64,000 nt of DNA from Thermoflexus hugenholtzii JAD2 (GCA_945903275.1 CAMDNW010000007.1:1-64000), one strand, 5' to 3'. Shown: positions 1 through 8,164, counted from the first letter of the stretch. Notes: generated by a model not told the origin, from the sequence alone. A program made the numbers and translations.

Positions 1-487
1 CCTCGTTGTTGGCGTACATGACGGAGACGAGGACGGTGTCCGGACGGATGGCGGCGGCGACCTCGGCGGGGTCGACGCGGCCGTGGGCGTCGACGGGGAG
101 GAGTTCGATGTCGAAGCCGAGGCGGGCGAGCCACTGGGCGGATTCGAGGACGGCATGGTGCTCGACGGCGGAGGTGAGGATGTGCGCGCCGAGGCCGGCC
201 TCGCGCTGGGCGAGGGCGACGCCCTTGATGGCGGCGTTGATGCTTTCGGTGCCGCCGGAGCAGAAGACGATCTCCTCGGGCATGGCGTTGAGCACGGCGG
301 CGACGGCCTCACGGGCAGCCTCGAGGGCTTCGGCGGCGGCGCGGGCGGTGGCGTAGTGGCCGGAGGGGTTGCCGGGGGCAGAGGCGGTGTGGAGGTGGGC
401 GCGGGTAGCCTCGAGTGCCTCGGGGCGAAGCGGGGTGGAGGCGGCGGAGTCGAGGTAGATGGGGGATGGGAGTTGGGGCATGGGCAT
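1..487 (-). CDS. Cysteine desulfurase (NifS/IscS family), N-terminal part, cut by window edge
   Basis: PLP enzyme that takes sulfur from cysteine for Fe-S cluster and thiocofactor synthesis. The minus frame is open from an ATG at 487 to base 1, so it is absent from the ORF track. It reads YLDSAASTPLRPEAL at the N-terminus, then SGGTESIN (cofactor phosphate region), AVEHHAVL (conserved His stacking on PLP) and ends in SVMYANNE, all typical of class V aminotransferase-fold desulfurases. A second in-frame ATG at 481 is equally possible; neither has a clear ribosome site. The PLP lysine and catalytic cysteine lie outside the window. An IscU-type scaffold is encoded about 9 kb away. Confidence 0.93.
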   Translation of the reverse strand, partial: MPMPQLPSPIYLDSAASTPLRPEALEATRAHLHTASAPGNPSGHYATARAAAEALEAAREAVAAVLNAMPEEIVFCSGGTESINAAIKGVALAQREAGLGAHILTSAVEHHAVLESAQWLARLGFDIELLPVDAHGRVDPAEVAAAIRPDTVLVSVMYANNE

Positions 488-646
488 CAGGATAGCGCGG
501 AAGATACGGGGTCGGGGTACCTCACCCCCACACCTCACCACTGTACTGGATGGGGCCGTCGCCGAGAAGGCCCTCTCCCGGATTCGGATGGCTAGGACAT
601 GCGGGAGTTCGTTGTGGCGCGGGGCACCTCGGAGGTGGATTCGACA

Positions 647-670
647 CGTTGCGCCGTGTACGGCGCAACG
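647..670. repeat. Perfect inverted repeat, 10-bp arms, 4-nt loop
   Basis: Arms CGTTGCGCCG and CGGCGCAACG flank TGTA. It lies just downstream of the small HTH gene (minus strand) in the 210-base gap before the cysteine desulfurase. No T-run follows on either strand, so it may be a factor-dependent terminator, an mRNA-stabilising hairpin or a protein-binding palindrome. Confidence 0.6.
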
Positions 671-697
671 GCTCACAACGAGCGGAGGGGAGCGGGG

Positions 698-913
698 TTA
701 GAGAAGGCGGCGGATGGGTTTGCGGCCGGGGCGGGGGTCGTAGTTAGACTTGAACATTTCGAGCTTGTCGCGCTCGATGAGGTATTTGCCGGCGAAGAGA
801 ACGGCGGGGACGCGGCGCTGCTTGATGAGGCGGCGCAGGCTCTGCGGGTGGATACCGAGTTCACGGGCAGCCTCGACGAGGTCGAGGTAATCGCGGAAGG
901 GGGATTCGGGCAC
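698..913 (-). CDS. Small excisionase/MerR-like helix-turn-helix protein
   Basis: 71 residues starting at GTG. The core DLVEAARELGIHPQSLRRLIKQRRVPAVLFAGKYLI has the layout of the HTH_17 (excisionase/MerR-like) family: a helix-turn-helix, a short basic wing (LIKQRRVPA) and a final strand leading into ERDKLEMF. The C-terminus is basic (GRKPIRRLL). Such proteins usually bind DNA as small regulators or element-borne excision factors; no integrase is visible nearby, so a chromosomal regulatory role is as likely. It has its own promoter immediately upstream. Confidence 0.7.
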   Translation of the reverse strand: MPESPFRDYLDLVEAARELGIHPQSLRRLIKQRRVPAVLFAGKYLIERDKLEMFKSNYDPRPGRKPIRRLL

Positions 914-972
914 TGGGTTTGTCCTCGAAAGTCCTCAGCAATGGTTCAGGTGCGTCAGCAGGATACCGGGGA

Positions 973-1000
973 AATATAACAGTGTAAATCGCATAGACAA
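973..1000 (-). promoter_or_regulatory. Candidate promoter for the small HTH gene
   Basis: On the minus strand TTGTCT and TATATT are separated by 16 bases in an A+T-rich patch about 60 bases before the HTH start codon. Read by eye only. Confidence 0.5.
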
Positions 1001-1036
1001 TTCGGTACGTGGGCGAGCCCCGGACGCCTAGGGGGG

Positions 1037-1843
1037 CTAGGCAGGCGGCTCGATGGCGATGCCGGTGGCGTTGTGGTCGGTGATGGTCATATCGACTTTG
1101 ACGCGGGCGTTCTGGGCGGTCTCGGCGTCGAGGAGGAGGCGGGCGGGGAGGCCGTCGGCGCGGAGCCAGAGGATGGTCGTGCCCTGGAGTTGGTCGATAG
1201 GCAGGCCAAGTGAGCCGGAGGTTTCGACGATCGACTTGAGTTGTTCGCCGGTGAGCGGGTAGCGGACAAGGGGCTGGCCGTCGATCTGTTCGGGCGTGCC
1301 GGTGACGCCTCGGAGCACCGTCTGCATGCGGGCGATCGAGGGGCCGCTGAGCAGAGCGGACGGGTCGATGCCGAGGCCGAGCGCGCGGGCGGTGCTGGAC
1401 GAGCCGAGGCGGTCTTCCATCCAGGGGTTGTTGCCGTCGCGGTTCCAGACGCGGCTGCCAACCTGCCTGCGCTCCACCTCGAGCAGGCCGAAGCCGAGGT
1501 TGATCTTGGTGAGCGAGTGCTGACGGTCGACAGCGGTCGCGCCCACGATCGAGACGGTGACGGGCGGCGGGGGCGCGGAGGTTTGTGCGCCGGGGGCGGC
1601 GTTGGGCGAGCCGAAGAGGTTGATCGCCTCAACATTGAGAGCGTAGCGGTACGAGGTGAGCGAGGCTCCCGGTGTAGGTGTAGGTGTAGGTGTAGGTGTA
1701 GGTGTAGGTGTAGGTGTGCCTGTGGCGGCGGTCGTGACGGCGGCGGAGGCTGGTAGTTGGGGAGCCTCCTGGCCGCAGCCGCCCGCGAGGGCGGCGAGCA
1801 CGAGCAGCACGATGCGTGCGAGGCGCGCGCTGGTTCGCGGCAC
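1037..1843 (-). CDS. Secreted lipoprotein with Thr-Pro repeat linker
   Basis: 268 residues. Basic start and hydrophobic core (ARIVLLVLAALAGGC) ending in a lipobox cysteine indicate export and lipid attachment to the membrane. A linker of about nine Thr-Pro dipeptides follows, encoded by a hexanucleotide repeat. The remaining roughly 200 residues (SYRYALNVEAINLF, then ERRQVGSRVWNRDGNN) resemble LppX/LolA-like lipoproteins that bind hydrophobic molecules, but this is resemblance only. The GTG start overlaps the pyrE stop by one base (TAGTG), suggesting translational coupling to pyrE, though no shared function is evident. Confidence 0.75.
   Translation of the reverse strand: MPRTSARLARIVLLVLAALAGGCGQEAPQLPASAAVTTAATGTPTPTPTPTPTPTPTPGASLTSYRYALNVEAINLFGSPNAAPGAQTSAPPPPVTVSIVGATAVDRQHSLTKINLGFGLLEVERRQVGSRVWNRDGNNPWMEDRLGSSSTARALGLGIDPSALLSGPSIARMQTVLRGVTGTPEQIDGQPLVRYPLTGEQLKSIVETSGSLGLPIDQLQGTTILWLRADGLPARLLLDAETAQNARVKVDMTITDHNATGIAIEPPA
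1671..1718. repeat. Hexanucleotide tandem repeat (GGTGTA, about 8 copies)
   Basis: Seven exact GGTGTA units plus one GGTGTG. Read on the minus strand each unit encodes Thr-Pro, so slippage would change linker length in the lipoprotein without shifting frame. Confidence 0.9.
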
Positions 1844-2529
1844 TAGTCGAACTCAGACTTCGCGTCGCCTTCGCGCTCGATGTAGCGCATGGAGCCTCGG
1901 TAGTCGTCGTCGGTGAGTTTGCCGGTGGAGTGGAGGTAGGTGAGCAGATTCTCCATGGTGAGCATGGCGTGGAGGCGGACACCGATGGCCTCGAGGCGGC
2001 GGGCGGCGCCCTGCTCACGGTCGATGAGCACGACAGCGTCGCGCACGAAAAGGCCGGCGCGGCGGAGTTGCGTGGCGGTATCGACGAGTGAGCCGCCGCC
2101 GGTGGCAAGATCGTCGACGATGAGCGCGGTCTGGCCGGGGCGGTAGATACCCTCGATGTGCGGGCGCTCCTCCTCGTTACGCTCGCCGGGGCGCGCGTAG
2201 AGCAGGGGGACGCGCATCTGGAGCGAGAGGGCGGTGGAGATGTGCAGGCCGCCGATGGGAACGCCGGCGAGCAGTTCGAAACCGGCGACGGGCTTGTTGC
2301 GGCGGGCCATCGCCATCTTGAGTTCGTCCTCGATCAGCACGCCGATGCGGATGAGCGTGTTGGGGCGGGCGATGATCAGTTTGGGGTTCACGTAGACGGG
2401 GGAGTGGCGGACGGTGCGGCCGAGGCTGAAGTCACCGAACTGAACGCCGCCCAGTTGCCAGAGGGCATCCGCGAGCCAGAACCGCCCACTTGCCTCCGCG
2501 TCGACAGCCCCTGAGGGGTTCGAAGTCAT
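1843..2529 (-). CDS. pyrE: Orotate phosphoribosyltransferase
   Basis: Transfers orotate to PRPP to give OMP in de novo pyrimidine synthesis. The PRPP-binding motif ALIVDDLATGGGSL and the upstream LIIARPNTLIRIG and GVPIGGL segments are those of the family; length (228 aa) is normal. I prefer the ATG at 2529 over the track start at 2541 because it forms an ATGA overlap with the stop of the upstream dehydrogenase remnant and has GGAGCGG just before it. Confidence 0.9.
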   Translation of the reverse strand: MTSNPSGAVDAEASGRFWLADALWQLGGVQFGDFSLGRTVRHSPVYVNPKLIIARPNTLIRIGVLIEDELKMAMARRNKPVAGFELLAGVPIGGLHISTALSLQMRVPLLYARPGERNEEERPHIEGIYRPGQTALIVDDLATGGGSLVDTATQLRRAGLFVRDAVVLIDREQGAARRLEAIGVRLHAMLTMENLLTYLHSTGKLTDDDYRGSMRYIEREGDAKSEFD

Positions 2530-3187
2530 CGCCGCTCCCACGCTTCCGCGTTCACTAGGTTCTGGGGCCGCTCACCGGCGAGCGCTGCCAGCAGATTATC
2601 CACAGCCAGCGCCGTCATCGCTGTCCGGGTTCGCTCGGTGGCGCTGCCGAGGTGCGGCGCAACCAGCAGGTTCGGCGCCCGTAGAAGCGGGTCGTCCGGC
2701 GGCAACGGCTCCGGCGTGGTGACGTCGAGGGCCGCCGCCGCAATCGTGCCACGTTCCAGCGCAGCCCGCAGCACTTGCTGGTCGACGACCCCGCCACGCG
2801 AAGTATTCACGAACACCGCGCCCGGCCGCATCTTCGCGAACCAGTCAGGATCGCACATGCGCTCCGTCTCCGGGGTCAGCGGGACGTGCACTGAGACGAA
2901 GTGCGACTCCGACAGTAGTGCATTGAGGCTTGCATATTCGCCCGGGAAGTCCGGATGCACCGCACGACTGTAATAGAGGACACGCATCCCAAAGCCGGCG
3001 GCACGGCGGGCGACCGCCGCGCCGATACGGCCCGCGCCGATGATGCCGATGGTAGAGCCAGAGACCTCGCGTCCGAGCAGCCATGTGGGATGCCATGGAC
3101 CCCACGCGCCATCGCGAACGGCGCGCTCGGCCTCGGGCAGGCGGCGGGGAGCGTGCGAGTCACGAAGACGCGAGGCCGCTCAGGCAT
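2526..3187 (-). pseudogene. D-2-hydroxyacid dehydrogenase with internal deletion and frameshift
   Basis: The first 14 codons (MPERPRVFVTRTLP) are a normal glyoxylate reductase-like N-terminus. The reading frame then jumps: in another frame the protein continues RRLPEAERAVRDGAWGPW, the Rossmann motif GIIGAGRIG, and on to NTSRGGVVD and PHLGSAT. Most of the N-terminal catalytic half, about 90-100 residues, is missing at roughly 3141-3150. The C-terminal track ORF starts only at 2987. The NAD-binding domain and catalytic Arg and His survive, but the product would lack half its substrate domain. It precedes pyrE with a 4-base overlap, so it may still be transcribed. Confidence 0.8.
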
Positions 3188-3245
3188 GGGGGTGGGCCGC
3201 GCCGATATTCATTCGCACACGAGGATTATAGGGGGCAGGCGGTAG

Positions 3246-3273
3246 CTGACCGTGTGGAAGCCTCTGCTACACT
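3246..3273 (+). promoter_or_regulatory. Candidate promoter for the rhodanese gene
   Basis: CTGACC and TACACT separated by 16 bases, about 50 bases before the preferred TTG start. Weak -35 match. Confidence 0.35.
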
Positions 3274-3321
3274 CGATTTCCACCGCCGTTGACGGACTTG
3301 ATCGCCCGGAAGGATACCGAC

Positions 3322-3663
3322 TTGGCCACGAAAGACCCCCTAGAGCCGTTCACCCGCATCTCGGTCGACGAAGCCAAAGAGATGATCGAGAGCGGCGATG
3401 TGCAGGTGATCGACAGCCGCGAGGGCTGGGAGCACGCGGACGGACACGTCCCGGGATCGCTAAACATTCCGCACATGGCAACGCTGCCACGGCACAAGGA
3501 TCTGGCGACAGACAAGCCGATCCTGTTCATCTGCAAGTCAGGGCAGCGTTCCGCCGTCGCGGCTGAGTTTGCGGCGACGATGGGGCTGACCGACCTCTAC
3601 AACGTGGAGGGCGGGCATCTTGCGTGGGAAGCGGCGGGATACGAGATGGAGACGAGCGGCTGA
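3322..3663 (+). CDS. Rhodanese-like sulfurtransferase
   Basis: Single-domain rhodanese of 113 residues. The fold is recognisable from ISVDEAKEMIES, VIDSREGWEHADGHVPGSLNIP and the active-site loop CKSGQRS, whose cysteine would carry persulfide. Such proteins move sulfane sulfur or detoxify cyanide and sulfide. The track start at 3289 is a TTG; a second in-frame TTG at 3322 has GGAAGGA seven bases before it and gives the usual family N-terminus, so I chose it. Transcribed alone, convergent with the LON-domain gene. Confidence 0.88.
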   Translation: MATKDPLEPFTRISVDEAKEMIESGDVQVIDSREGWEHADGHVPGSLNIPHMATLPRHKDLATDKPILFICKSGQRSAVAAEFAATMGLTDLYNVEGGHLAWEAAGYEMETSG

Positions 3664-3747
3664 CGCTGGTTTACGTTCCGGATGCGGCGTCGAGCGCGCT
3701 ATAGAGCACCTCGCGCACCACGGCGAGCAGTTATCACCATCGAGGCA

Positions 3748-3796
3748 GATAGCGGGAACGCGAGTAGGAGTTTCCCCTACTCGCGTTCCCGCTATC
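3748..3796. terminator. Long perfect hairpin between convergent genes
   Basis: Two perfect 21-base arms (GATAGCGGGAACGCGAGTAGG and its complement) flank a 7-base loop, in the gap between the convergent rhodanese and LON-domain genes. Position suits a bidirectional terminator, but no T-run follows and the stem is unusually long, so a transposable palindromic repeat is an alternative. Confidence 0.6.
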
Positions 3797-3834
3797 ACGT
3801 CCGTGCCGTCCCGGCGCGCGCCACGCCGGAGGCA

Positions 3835-4482
3835 TTAGTTCGCCATCCCAAACCCTCGCCAGCGTTGCGCCACCGCGCTTGCGGAGTCGCGTTCCTCATC
3901 TTCGACCGCGTCTTCCAGCAGCGGCAACAGCGCTTCGAGGCGCGCGTAGACATCGATGGTTCCCAGCACTGCTTGCAGCACCTCGGGGTCGGCATCGACC
4001 TCGACTGCCGCGGCGTCGGCGAGCGCAGTGTGCGTCTCCGGTATCTCGTACTCGCGCTCGAACTCGCCGTTGGCCGCCGCGCGCAGCCGTGCCATGTGCG
4101 CGAGGTGCGCACTCACCCGCTCGATGAGCGGAGCGGGGACTTCGCCACCAGTGTCATCGAGGTAGTCCGCATCGGCCCAGAGGTAGGCGCGGTCGTGATG
4201 CAGTTGGTTGATGCGGAAGCGGCGCTCGCCGGTGGCAGCGATTTGCACAACGCCATCGGGGCGCGTGGCGGCGGAGATGATGCGCGCGGTGGTGCCGATG
4301 TCGTAGGGGATCGCGCCGTCGCCAACCTCGTCGCCCTCGCGGATCAGCACGACGCCGAATGGCTCATCGTCCTCCAGGCATTCGGTGACGAGTTGGCGGT
4401 AGCGCGGCTCGAAGATCTGGAGCGGCAACGACATACCGGGGAAGAGAACGACTTCACCGAGCGGGAAGAGGCGGAGCTGCAC
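3835..4482 (-). CDS. LON substrate-binding domain protein
   Basis: 215 residues matching the N-terminal substrate-binding domain of Lon (RLFPLGEVVLFPGMSLPLQIFEPRYRQLV, then PFGVVLI and IAATGERRFRI) without ATPase or protease domains. Stand-alone copies are widespread and their role is poorly defined, perhaps substrate recruitment. The GTG start overlaps the stop of the upstream gene by one base (TAGTG), so the two are coupled. Confidence 0.88.
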   Translation of the reverse strand: MQLRLFPLGEVVLFPGMSLPLQIFEPRYRQLVTECLEDDEPFGVVLIREGDEVGDGAIPYDIGTTARIISAATRPDGVVQIAATGERRFRINQLHHDRAYLWADADYLDDTGGEVPAPLIERVSAHLAHMARLRAAANGEFEREYEIPETHTALADAAAVEVDADPEVLQAVLGTIDVYARLEALLPLLEDAVEDEERDSASAVAQRWRGFGMAN

Positions 4483-4874
4483 TACCAGCTCTGAAGCACG
4501 GCCGAGAAGGCGACCGCGAGTGCACCGACCAGCGCGGCAAGCGCGCCGCCCATCATGGTGCTCAGCGGGACGCCTCGGCGGTGGATTCCCGCGACGACGT
4601 TGCCGACCTGGCGGCCATCCCAGCCGAGATCAATCAACACGCGGGCGGCCTCGAAGCGGCGATCCTCGGGGACGTAGAGCGCGGTGGCGAAGACGGGGCC
4701 AAGCGGCAGAATGGAGGAGCCGGTGCCCATGCGCCGCGTGTCCTCGATGCGAACGCGCGCGCGGATGGTCGCAGCCTCGAGGCCCGCGAGCCAGCGGCGC
4801 GCGGCGGCTTCGTCTTCCGTCACGGCGAGCGGCACCATCCGCGAGGAGGGGCGGGAAGCGTGCTGCGTAGTCAT
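4482..4874 (-). CDS. DUF2007-like protein with C-terminal membrane segment
   Basis: 130 residues from the ATG at 4874. The N-terminal half (LAVTEDEAAARRWLAGLEAATIRARVR, then ATALYVPEDRRFEAARVLIDLGW) has the pattern of DUF2007 putative signal-transducing proteins. The C-terminus has one hydrophobic helix (MMGGALAALVGALAVAFSAVL) that would anchor it to the membrane. The track start at 4907 adds 11 residues with no support. Co-transcribed with the LON-domain gene. Function unknown. Confidence 0.7.
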   Translation of the reverse strand: MTTQHASRPSSRMVPLAVTEDEAAARRWLAGLEAATIRARVRIEDTRRMGTGSSILPLGPVFATALYVPEDRRFEAARVLIDLGWDGRQVGNVVAGIHRRGVPLSTMMGGALAALVGALAVAFSAVLQSW

Positions 4875-4957
4875 GGCGCGATGGTAGCACCGCGAGGTAT
4901 AGGGCAACGCACGCGGAAACCTACCGATATCTACTCGACATGCCGCAGCCGGGAAAG

Positions 4958-7528
4958 TTACGCCGGCTGGAGCGCCCGCACGCGGACGGTGGCCGAGGCT
5001 GGCCCGCTGCCTTCGAGCGGCAGGAGGGCCATGATCGCACCGCCATCGTAGTAGTGCGGGACGTAGACGGTGCCCTGCAGGACGCCGTTGTCAAGGCGAG
5101 CGGTGATGCGTACCTCGGTCGCGCCATCGGCGAGAACGACCGCGTCGCCCATACGGATGCCGAGCGCCTCGGCGTCGGCGGGGTGGAGCACCGCGGATTC
5201 TTCGCGGTGCATCTTGTCGGCTTCCTCAGAGTGGATGGAGGCACCCTCCCACGAGGTGAAGAGCGAGCGGCCGGTGACGAGGCGGAGGCCATCGCCGCCG
5301 GACTGTGCCATGGACGCCATCGCAACAACAGGCTGGGTGCGCGTCGCGCCAGCCGAAGCGGGGGCAAGGGCGCGGGTACGGCCGGAGCGAATGTCGCCGT
5401 AGGCGACGTAGCCGGGGACGCGGGCGGCGATGCCGACCATCACGCTGGCGGCATCGGCTACACCGAGACTGCCATCACTACTGGGGGCGAGCGCGGTCGC
5501 GAGCGCGCTGAGGATGACGAGGCCATCGCGCTCCTCGCGGGTGGCGGCGGAGGCGGGCTTCTGGCGGACGATGCGGCGGTCGGCGGTGGTAATGGTGCCG
5601 TCCTTGGCGAAGAACGGCGACTCCGCAAGCACCACGTCCGCGAGTTCGGCGGTGGTGGAGCGAAGCGAGTCGATCACGATGAGCGCATCGACGGCCTCGA
5701 AGGCCGCGCGTACGGCGGCTGCGCCGGGGGCGTTGAGCAGCGGGTTGTCGTCATGGACGAGCAGCGCCTTGATCGCGCCGCTGCGTGCGGCCTCGATGAT
5801 CCCGGCGAAGTCGTGGCCGTTGAGGCCGGGGGCGACGCCCATGTCGGCGATGCCGACGACGTTCGCGTCGGTCGGGAGGTAGTGGACGACGTTCGCGGCA
5901 GCATCGCCACGCAGCGCAATGGCGAGGTTGGCGACGGCCTTCGCGGCCTCGCCGGCCTCGGCAGCGCCGACGGCATTGGGGGCGAAGACGATGGCGACGG
6001 CGGACTCAGCGTTGTCCCGTGCGCGCGTGAGAGCGGCGGCGGCCTTCGTCTCGGCGTCGCCGCCGCCTTCGCCGGTGGCGAGCGCCTGCACGGCGACGCC
6101 CTCGTTACCAGGTTCCGGCTGAATCCACGCGGTGGCGAAGGGGACGAGTTCGGTCCAGCGTGTACTGACGAGCACGAGGCGGGCGCTGCGCTTGATGACG
6201 GCGTCCTTCACGCGGAGCGCCGCGACCTGGTGCGACTCTTCGAGGTCGCCCGCGACGACAATGATGGTGTCGGCGGTCTCGATGTCGGTGAGGCTCGCGG
6301 GCAATTGTGTCGTGCCTGCCGGCTGCTGGGCTATGCCGAGGCCGGCAGCGAGCGCGGACATGACCGCGCGGTGGGTCGCGCCGTGCGAGAAGTCGATGTG
6401 CGGGGTGCCGATCACCTCGCGGGCGATGCGGACGAGGGTGGCGGCTTCCTCGTTGGTCGCGAGGGGGGAGCCGAGGACAGCGATGGCCTCGGGGCCGTGG
6501 GCCTGCTTGATGGCGTTGAGTTTGGCAACAGCCTCATCCAGCGCCTCATCGAAGGAGACGGGGAGCAGGCGCTCGCCACGACGGGCGAGCGAGCGGCCGA
6601 GGCGTTCACGCTCGAAGACCGCGTCGTAGCCGAAGCGGCCACGCACGCAGATCTGGTCGCGGCTGAAAGCGTTGAGGCGGTCGGGGCGCACGATCATCGG
6701 GCGGCCATCGGTCTGCGTGCCGTAGGAGATGGTGCAACCAACCGCGCAGCCGTTGCAGACGGAGTTCGACCAGTCCTGCGGGACGCCGGCCCACTTGTTG
6801 GGCTTCTCCATCAGCGTGGCGGTGGGGCAGACATCGATGCAGGCGCCGCAGAAGTCGCAGTCGGAGTCGTGTACGGGGCCGCCGGTGCCGAAGGCGATGG
6901 CGGTCGAGGGGCCTTTGCCCGCGAGCGTGATCGCGCCGGTATGGCGGACATCGGCGCAGGCGCGGACGCAGCGGGTGCAGATGATGCACATCTGCGGATC
7001 GAACTCGAGGTAGGGATTGGCGCGGTCCGGCTCGGGGGGCGGGGTCTCGTAGTACGAACGGGTCTCGCCGACCCACGGCTCCTCGAACTCACCCATGTCG
7101 ATGAGTTCGGTGGAGGTCTGGAGTTCGCAGCGGTAGTTCTTGGAGCAGGTGAGGCAGCGGTGCGTCACCACGTCGTCGCGCAGGCAGATCTCGCCGGGCT
7201 GGCAGTGGACGCGGCGGTGGCAGGTAAGACAGCGATCCGGGTGGTTCGCCATGATCAATGACATCACGCCCTGGCGCGCTCGCTTCACCTCGGGGGTATC
7301 GGTCTGGACGACCATGCCCTCGGCGACGGTGGCGGTGCAGGAAAGTTGCAGCGTGGTGGGGCGGGCGCCGGCGATGTCGACGATGCAGGTGCGGCAACCG
7401 GCGTAGGGTTCGAGGCCGTCGATGTAGCAGAGGTTGGTGATGCGGACACCAGCCTCTTTGATCACCTCTACCAGACGGCGTCCGGCATCGGCCTCGATCT
7501 CCACATCGTTTACGGTGATCTTCACCAC
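4958..7528 (-). CDS. nuoG: NADH dehydrogenase subunit G-like iron-sulfur/molybdopterin-fold protein
   Basis: 856 residues. Order: N-terminal [2Fe-2S] domain (NLCYIDGLEPYAGCRTC, then LSCTA); a long cysteine/histidine region (HPDRCLTC through CELQ) in the place of the His-Cys3 cluster domain; two ferredoxin-type 4Fe-4S motifs (MCIICTRCVRACADV and CDFCGACIDVCP); and a molybdopterin-oxidoreductase fold opening with CNGCAVGCTISYG. This is the NuoG layout, shared with the NuoG-like part of formate dehydrogenases, so an FDH-type subunit remains possible. The next gene downstream in transcription is not nuo; a NuoI-type gene lies immediately upstream. No other complex I subunits are in the window. 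Confidence 0.85.
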   Translation of the reverse strand: MVKITVNDVEIEADAGRRLVEVIKEAGVRITNLCYIDGLEPYAGCRTCIVDIAGARPTTLQLSCTATVAEGMVVQTDTPEVKRARQGVMSLIMANHPDRCLTCHRRVHCQPGEICLRDDVVTHRCLTCSKNYRCELQTSTELIDMGEFEEPWVGETRSYYETPPPEPDRANPYLEFDPQMCIICTRCVRACADVRHTGAITLAGKGPSTAIAFGTGGPVHDSDCDFCGACIDVCPTATLMEKPNKWAGVPQDWSNSVCNGCAVGCTISYGTQTDGRPMIVRPDRLNAFSRDQICVRGRFGYDAVFERERLGRSLARRGERLLPVSFDEALDEAVAKLNAIKQAHGPEAIAVLGSPLATNEEAATLVRIAREVIGTPHIDFSHGATHRAVMSALAAGLGIAQQPAGTTQLPASLTDIETADTIIVVAGDLEESHQVAALRVKDAVIKRSARLVLVSTRWTELVPFATAWIQPEPGNEGVAVQALATGEGGGDAETKAAAALTRARDNAESAVAIVFAPNAVGAAEAGEAAKAVANLAIALRGDAAANVVHYLPTDANVVGIADMGVAPGLNGHDFAGIIEAARSGAIKALLVHDDNPLLNAPGAAAVRAAFEAVDALIVIDSLRSTTAELADVVLAESPFFAKDGTITTADRRIVRQKPASAATREERDGLVILSALATALAPSSDGSLGVADAASVMVGIAARVPGYVAYGDIRSGRTRALAPASAGATRTQPVVAMASMAQSGGDGLRLVTGRSLFTSWEGASIHSEEADKMHREESAVLHPADAEALGIRMGDAVVLADGATEVRITARLDNGVLQGTVYVPHYYDGGAIMALLPLEGSGPASATVRVRALQPA

Positions 7529-7573
7529 GGCTGTTGCCCTCGCTGTTGCGGCGTGTTGGTTAAGGCGATCCCG

Positions 7574-8164
7574 CTAGTGCTGATGGTTGTGATCGTGACC
7601 GTGGTCGTGGGTGTGTTCGTTGCCGCGGCTCGGCAGGTGCTGAGGACCGAAGGGGCCATCGGCACCGGCGGCGGGGATGCGGCTCTTGGCGGTTGGCATC
7701 TCGGTGCGGAGGGGGTTGGCCTCCTGCATCTGGCCGTTGGGATAGCGGTTATCCGTCTGCTGCATGTAGGAGCGCGACTCACGGGTGAGCGACTCCTTGT
7801 TGCGATACATATTCTCGAAGACGTAGACGGCGTCGTCGTAACGGCCGCCGGCCTGAATGGCCTGATAGGGGCAGGCCTCGGTGCAGAGTCCGCAGTACAT
7901 ACAGATGCGGAAGTCGATCTCATAGCGGTCGACGTTGAGGGTGCCGTCCTCGCGGGGGGAGGTCTGGACGAGGATGCAGCCGTCGGGGCAGGCCTGAGCG
8001 CAGGTGGAGCAGCCGGTGCAGCGCTCCTCGAACCAGAGGAGGTTGGTGCGGGCGCGGACGGGCACCTGACGGGTCTCTTCGGGGTAGTTGACGGTGATCG
8101 GGGGTTTGAAGATGTGCTTGAAGGTCAGCAGCATGCCGCGGGCGATGCCCATGCCGTAGGCCAC
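7574..8164 (-). CDS. nuoI: NADH dehydrogenase subunit I-like 2x[4Fe-4S] protein with His-rich tail
   Basis: About 196 residues. RGMLLTFKHIFKPPITVNYPEE is the NuoI N-terminal membrane-associated segment; CTGCSTCAQACPDGC and CMYCGLCTEACPYQA are the two 4Fe-4S motifs that pass electrons between NuoG-side and quinone-side clusters. I chose the GTG at 8164, which has GAGAAGAGG just before it, over the track start at 8227. The C-terminus adds a hydrophilic extension ending HTHDHGHDHNHQH, absent from typical NuoI and likely metal-binding. Forms a two-gene unit with the NuoG-like gene, 45 bases downstream. Confidence 0.87.
   Translation of the reverse strand: MAYGMGIARGMLLTFKHIFKPPITVNYPEETRQVPVRARTNLLWFEERCTGCSTCAQACPDGCILVQTSPREDGTLNVDRYEIDFRICMYCGLCTEACPYQAIQAGGRYDDAVYVFENMYRNKESLTRESRSYMQQTDNRYPNGQMQEANPLRTEMPTAKSRIPAAGADGPFGPQHLPSRGNEHTHDHGHDHNHQH

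Noticed and set aside
1671-1718. Possible CRISPR-like repeat
   Set aside because: It is an uninterrupted hexamer microsatellite within a lipoprotein gene, with no spacers; no CRISPR array or cas gene was seen in the window.
4940-7261. 773-aa plus-strand ORF opposite nuoG
   Set aside because: Long only because of GC-rich codon bias; composition is Gly/Ala/Asp/Val-rich shadow and the minus strand has clear iron-sulfur and molybdopterin motifs.
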